A DNA stretch of 64,000 nt, from contig NZ_CP097636.1 of NCBI RefSeq assembly GCF_023573145.1, forward strand, positions 186,001 through 250,000, in the 5' to 3' direction. The position numbers and the translations under genes are program-made. The stretch comes from Aquincola tertiaricarbonis (GTDB taxonomy: Bacteria; Pseudomonadota; Gammaproteobacteria; Burkholderiales; Burkholderiaceae_C). Below the pieces are notes generated by a model. The model ran no database searches. It was not told where the DNA came from and saw nothing but the letters and a program-made list of their open reading frames with translations. Shown piece by piece: positions 61,903 through 64,000 of this stretch. The stretch's first letter is position 1; every line of letters starts with the position of its first letter.

Positions 61903-64000
61903 ATGTACACACGATGGGCTGGCCCCGCCACCCGATCCTTCGCAGTCAGGTTCGCCAAGCTCCGGATCTGTTGCGCCGCGCTGGGCAGCCTGCTGCTGGG
62001 GGGCGCCCCGGCCCAGGCGGCCGACCTTTGTCCTCAGCCCATCGCCCGCATGGCGTCCGTGCAGGGCCTGGTGGAAGTGCGTCGCACCGATGCCGCCTGG
62101 CAGCGCGCCGAGCTTGACCAGCCGTTGTGCGCAGGCGACGCGGTGCGGGTGGGTGAGCGCAGCCGCGCTGCGCTGCTGATGAGCAACCAGACCACGCTGC
62201 GGCTGGATCAGCACTCCCACGTCACCCTGCGCGCGCCCGAGGCACCGCGCGGCACGGTGATCGAGCAGCTGCGCGGCATCGTCAACGTGATCACGCGCAC
62301 GCCGCAGCCGTTCCGGCTGACCACGCCCTTCGTCAATGCCAACGTCGAAGGCACCGAGTTCCTGGTGCAGGTGGGCGCGACCGAGTCGAGCGTGCTGGTG
62401 GTCGAAGGGCGCGTGGTGGCCAGCAACGAGGCGGGCCGGGTATCGCTGCAGGCCGGTGAGCAGGCCAGCGGCGACGCCGTGACGCTGCCGCGCAAGACGC
62501 TGGTGGTGCGGCCGCGCAATGCGGTGCAGTGGGCTGTGCACTATCCCACGGTGCGGCCTCGCCAGACGGCCGACGAGCGCCTGCAGCGCGCCGCCCGCCT
62601 GCTGGACGTGGGTCGTGCCGATGAAGCCCTGCCGGTGCTGCAGGCCATTGCCGCGGGCGATGCCGCCTACGCCGAATCGCTGGCGCTGCAGGCCATGATC
62701 GCTCTGGTGCAGAACCAGCCCGAGGCGGCGCAGTCGCTGTCGCAAGCGGCGCTGGCGGCGGATCCGCGGTCCAGCGCGGCAATGCTGTCGGCTTCTTATG
62801 TGCAGCAGTCGCGTTTCGAGCTGGACGCTGCCGCCACGCAGGCTCAAGCCGCCGCCGCGCTGGAGCCCGATAACGCCCTGGCGTGGGCCCGGCTGGCCGA
62901 GCTGCAGCTGTACAGCGGCCGGCTGGCGGACGCGACGCAGGCCGCCCGGCAGGCCGTCACTAGCGGCCCGGCCCTCTCGCGGGCCCACCTCGTGATGGGT
63001 TTCACCCGGCTGGCGCACTTCGACACCGTCGGCGCCCGCGCCGCGTTCGAGCGCGCGTTGCAGCTCGACCAGGCCGACCCGCTGCCGCGCATGGGCCTGG
63101 GGCTGGTGTTCCTGCGCGAAGGCCAACGAACGGCCGGCCGTGAGCAGATCGACATCGCGGTCAGCCTGGACCCGGAGAACGCGCTGCTGCGCAGCTACTT
63201 GGGCAAGGTGTACGCGCAGGAGCGCCGTGGCGCCGCCGCCGAGACGCAGTTCCGCCTGGCGCGTGAGCGTGATCCGCTCGACCCCACGCCCTGGTTCTAC
63301 GAGGCGCTTTACAAGCTGGTGAACAACCGGCCGGTGGAGGCGCTGGACGACATGTCGCGGTCGATCGCGCTCAACGACAACCGGGCGGTGCTGCGTTCAC
63401 GCCTGCTGCTGGACGACGACCGTGCCGAGCGCAGCGTGGCATTGGCCCGCATCCACGACGAGCTGGGCTTCGGCCGCCTGGGCATCGCCGAGGCCACCAA
63501 GGCCCTGGCCATCGACCCCGACCATGCGGCAGCGCACCGATTCCTGGCCGATGCTTACACGGCGCTGGACCGGCACGAAGCCGCCGTCGCCAGTGAAAGC
63601 CTGCAGGCGCTGCTGCTGCAACCGGTGCGGCCGGCGCATCTGCTGCCGCGGCGCAGCTCCACCGCGGTGATGCGCTCGGTGGACGAATCGTTGCTCGGCA
63701 CCCCGGCCGACGACTCCCGCTTCTTCGAGCGCAGCGGCGCCAGCGGCCGGTTGGGTCTGGCGGCCGGCAGCCGCGGCCTGTGGTCGGCCGAGGCCAGCGC
63801 GGCTTATGCCGGCGAGCGCTTTGCGCTGGACGCCGGCGTGTTCCGCTACCACACCGACGGCTTCCGTCCCGGTTCGCAGGTGAGCCACCGTCTGGACGAT
63901 GCGCTGGTGCAATGGCAGCTGCAGACCGGCCTCATCCTGCAGGCACAACTGCGTTCGCGCCGCACGCAGTTCGGCGACGTGCGTTCGAGCTTCTCGCTGG
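61903..64000 (+). CDS. FecR-domain/TPR protein with barrel-like C-terminus (3' end outside window)
   Basis: Open from the ATG at 61903 to the window edge, 699 codons with no stop. Signal peptide (CCAALGSLLLGGAPAQA, cleaved before ADLCPQ), then a FecR domain (about 50-175: ASVQGLVEVRR, LCAGDAVRVGERSRAALL, LTTPFVNANVEGTEFLVQV, VVEGRVVASNEAG). Then come several TPR-like helical repeats (about 195-560, e.g. AWARLAELQLYSGRLADA, LEPDNA, LDPENA). From about 600 the sequence alternates hydrophobic and polar residues (GRLGLAAGSRGLWSAEAS, RFALDAGVFRYHTDGF), as in an outer-membrane barrel. In the family FecR is a peptidoglycan/periplasmic module, not always linked to iron. It follows the CHASE2 cyclase, a linkage I believe recurs. 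Confidence 0.82.
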   Translation, partial: MYTRWAGPATRSFAVRFAKLRICCAALGSLLLGGAPAQAADLCPQPIARMASVQGLVEVRRTDAAWQRAELDQPLCAGDAVRVGERSRAALLMSNQTTLRLDQHSHVTLRAPEAPRGTVIEQLRGIVNVITRTPQPFRLTTPFVNANVEGTEFLVQVGATESSVLVVEGRVVASNEAGRVSLQAGEQASGDAVTLPRKTLVVRPRNAVQWAVHYPTVRPRQTADERLQRAARLLDVGRADEALPVLQAIAAGDAAYAESLALQAMIALVQNQPEAAQSLSQAALAADPRSSAAMLSASYVQQSRFELDAAATQAQAAAALEPDNALAWARLAELQLYSGRLADATQAARQAVTSGPALSRAHLVMGFTRLAHFDTVGARAAFERALQLDQADPLPRMGLGLVFLREGQRTAGREQIDIAVSLDPENALLRSYLGKVYAQERRGAAAETQFRLARERDPLDPTPWFYEALYKLVNNRPVEALDDMSRSIALNDNRAVLRSRLLLDDDRAERSVALARIHDELGFGRLGIAEATKALAIDPDHAAAHRFLADAYTALDRHEAAVASESLQALLLQPVRPAHLLPRRSSTAVMRSVDESLLGTPADDSRFFERSGASGRLGLAAGSRGLWSAEASAAYAGERFALDAGVFRYHTDGFRPGSQVSHRLDDALVQWQLQTGLILQAQLRSRRTQFGDVRSSFSL

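Noticed and set aside
61903..64000. FecR-domain protein as part of a FecI/FecR/FecA iron-signalling system
   Set aside because: It has a signal peptide, TPRs and a barrel-like tail, with no FecI-type sigma factor nearby, so it is not an anti-sigma FecR.

Overview
The window is very GC-rich, densely coded DNA typical of a Burkholderiales betaproteobacterium, most likely from the Rubrivivax/Leptothrix/Methylibium/Ideonella neighbourhood (Sphaerotilaceae). The evidence is the base composition and codon use, the block recA-recX-sucCD-terC-pilA-pglL-moaC-M48 protease, the mreBCD-mrdA-rodA operon divergent from gatCAB, a PEP-CTERM protein and an AKKAP-repeat SWIB protein. I saw no tRNA, rRNA, CRISPR array, insertion sequence or prophage. 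It reads as ordinary chromosome with a few accessory signalling modules.

Layout. 1-9.5 kb: the 3' part of recQ, a very large patatin-like membrane protein, uvrA, and a MHFG-type PEP-CTERM protein. 9.7-12.5 kb: a hybrid sensor kinase converging on the SWIB protein across a shared terminator. 12.7-18.9 kb: an iron operon on the minus strand, tonB-exbB-exbD-siderophore receptor-PKHD hydroxylase-FMN 2-hydroxy-acid oxidase, headed by a promoter that overlaps a Fur-box-like palindrome. 19-29 kb: a small holin-like membrane protein, then a bepA-like protease, alpha-2-macroglobulin and pbpC envelope set on the minus strand. 29-32 kb: moaC, a pilin-glycosylation type ligase and a type IV pilin with a good sigma-54 promoter and its own terminator.

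32-38 kb: five co-directional genes encode a Ser/Thr kinase, a PP2C phosphatase, a tandem-FHA protein, a CHASE2 adenylate/guanylate cyclase and a metallo-beta-lactamase-fold cyclic-nucleotide phosphodiesterase. Together they look like one circuit joining protein phosphorylation to cyclic-nucleotide turnover. 38-39.7 kb: two TerC-family genes. The downstream one has a yybP-ykoY (Mn2+) riboswitch and a hairpin that can occlude its ribosome-binding site. 39.8-46 kb: sucD, sucC, recX, recA (with a LexA-box-like site) and an OmpR/TctE-type two-component pair.

46-52 kb: rodA, mrdA, mreD, mreC and mreB (minus strand, mostly overlapping by 4 bases) for rod-shape growth. 52-55.6 kb: gatC, gatA and gatB. 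Then come an 86-bp tandem repeat, a DUF4124 protein, pyrE and xth. 58-64 kb: a LuxR-type regulator, a CRP/FNR-family regulator whose stop overlaps the start of a second CHASE2 cyclase, and a FecR-TPR protein with a barrel-like C-terminus that runs off the window.

The observations I rate highest are the kinase-phosphatase-FHA-cyclase-phosphodiesterase operon, the CRP-CHASE2 cyclase-FecR/TPR cluster, the Mn riboswitch with its expression platform, and the patatin whose catalytic Ser and Asp are separated by a multi-pass membrane insertion.
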